DNA from: Clostridiales bacterium
GTDB lineage: Bacteria; Bacillota; Clostridia; Lachnospirales; Anaerotignaceae
Direction of reading: 5' to 3'
NCBI GenBank assembly: GCA_021202325.1
Contig: JAJQDF010000226.1
Location: forward strand, 1 to 5,761
Length of the DNA: 5,761 nucleotides
A program made the translations under genes and the position numbers. Positions 5,475 to 5,761 of the stretch are shown one piece after another. Below the pieces are notes generated by a model, which made no database searches, was not told where the DNA came from, and saw only the letters and a list, made by a program, of their open reading frames with translations. Within the stretch, counting starts at the first letter, position 1; each line of letters starts with the position of its first letter.

Positions 5475-5761
5475 TCAGCCGCTGAACAGATCGCCTCCTT
5501 CGATGACTATTCTTATTTCGTCTCCGGCGCCGCGTCGTCTGTCCGCCTCAGTCTTCTCCCTAGACATCGCCGCCGCATCCCTTTCGGCCTTTGTCGGAAG
5601 CTCATTGACATTTCGGATAACTCCCACAAGCTCCTTCATCGCCGAAGTCATACCCTTTATGGCGGTAACATCGGTGCTGCCCTTGGAGTCTATAAAGTCG
5701 TCCTCATACACACTGCGCTCTATTCTAACGGCCATGCCGTCTGCGGCATTTATTATTGGGG
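5475..5761 (-). CDS. Probable terminase small subunit, C-terminal fragment
   Basis: This is the end of a gene whose start lies beyond the window. An ATG at 5733-5735 would give an 86-residue protein, but it has no ribosome binding site, while the frame stays open through 5761. I therefore read it as the C-terminal part of a longer protein. The visible part has DDFIDSKGSTDVTAIKGMTSAMKEL, a helix of a type seen in small-terminase C-terminal regions. VIRNVNELPTKAERDAAAMSREKTEADRRR follows, with the NELPTKAER turn before a charged helix, and the tail is acidic-hydrophobic (EIRIVIEGGDLFSG). From memory, this pattern occurs behind the DNA-binding domain of small terminase subunits in Firmicutes phages. 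The position just before the large subunit agrees. The diagnostic helix-turn-helix domain is off-window, so the assignment remains inference. It may be a full short protein instead. Confidence 0.7.
   Translation of the reverse strand, partial: PIINAADGMAVRIERSVYEDDFIDSKGSTDVTAIKGMTSAMKELVGVIRNVNELPTKAERDAAAMSREKTEADRRRGAGDEIRIVIEGGDLFSG

Overview
The window is a piece of a tailed-phage or prophage head-assembly module. Every convincing gene lies on the minus strand, so transcription runs from high to low coordinates. Strong GGAGG-type ribosome binding sites, moderate GC content and the protein families point to a Firmicutes host, most likely an anaerobic gut-type Clostridia. That host call is inference. 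No integrase, attachment site, lysogeny gene or host gene is visible, so prophage and free phage cannot be told apart.

The gene order, read along transcription, is as follows. A fragment open at the high-coordinate edge (5475-5761) is the probable C-terminus of a small terminase subunit. It is followed by the large terminase subunit (4072-5445), which packages DNA, and the P22-like portal protein (2231-4075), which overlaps the terminase by ATGA. A small basic-tailed helical protein (1807-2217) sits where a scaffolding protein is expected. The N4-gp56-type major capsid protein (736-1788) comes next. After a roughly 250-bp non-coding gap there are two small conserved phage proteins of unknown function (261-488 and 1-246, the second cut by the window edge). 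Gaps from 5474 down to 1789 are very short or negative, and each start has a good ribosome binding site, so this looks like one polycistronic late transcript.

The proteins together account for capsid building and DNA loading. Capsid protein assembles, probably with the small scaffold candidate, on a portal ring. The terminase docks on the portal, pumps DNA in with its ATPase and cuts it with its RNase H-like nuclease. The two post-capsid proteins are probably virion or head-completion components, judged by position only. No prohead protease or MuF-type head protein is present between portal and capsid.

The only clearly unusual stretch is 489-735, which holds no credible gene but several near-perfect hairpins in a row. 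It starts at the capsid stop codon, which lies inside the first hairpin. A 165-bp segment (575-739) has imperfect terminal inverted repeats and may be a MITE-like or palindromic intergenic repeat inserted just after the capsid gene. I see no evidence of a new defence, anti-defence or other undescribed multi-gene system here.
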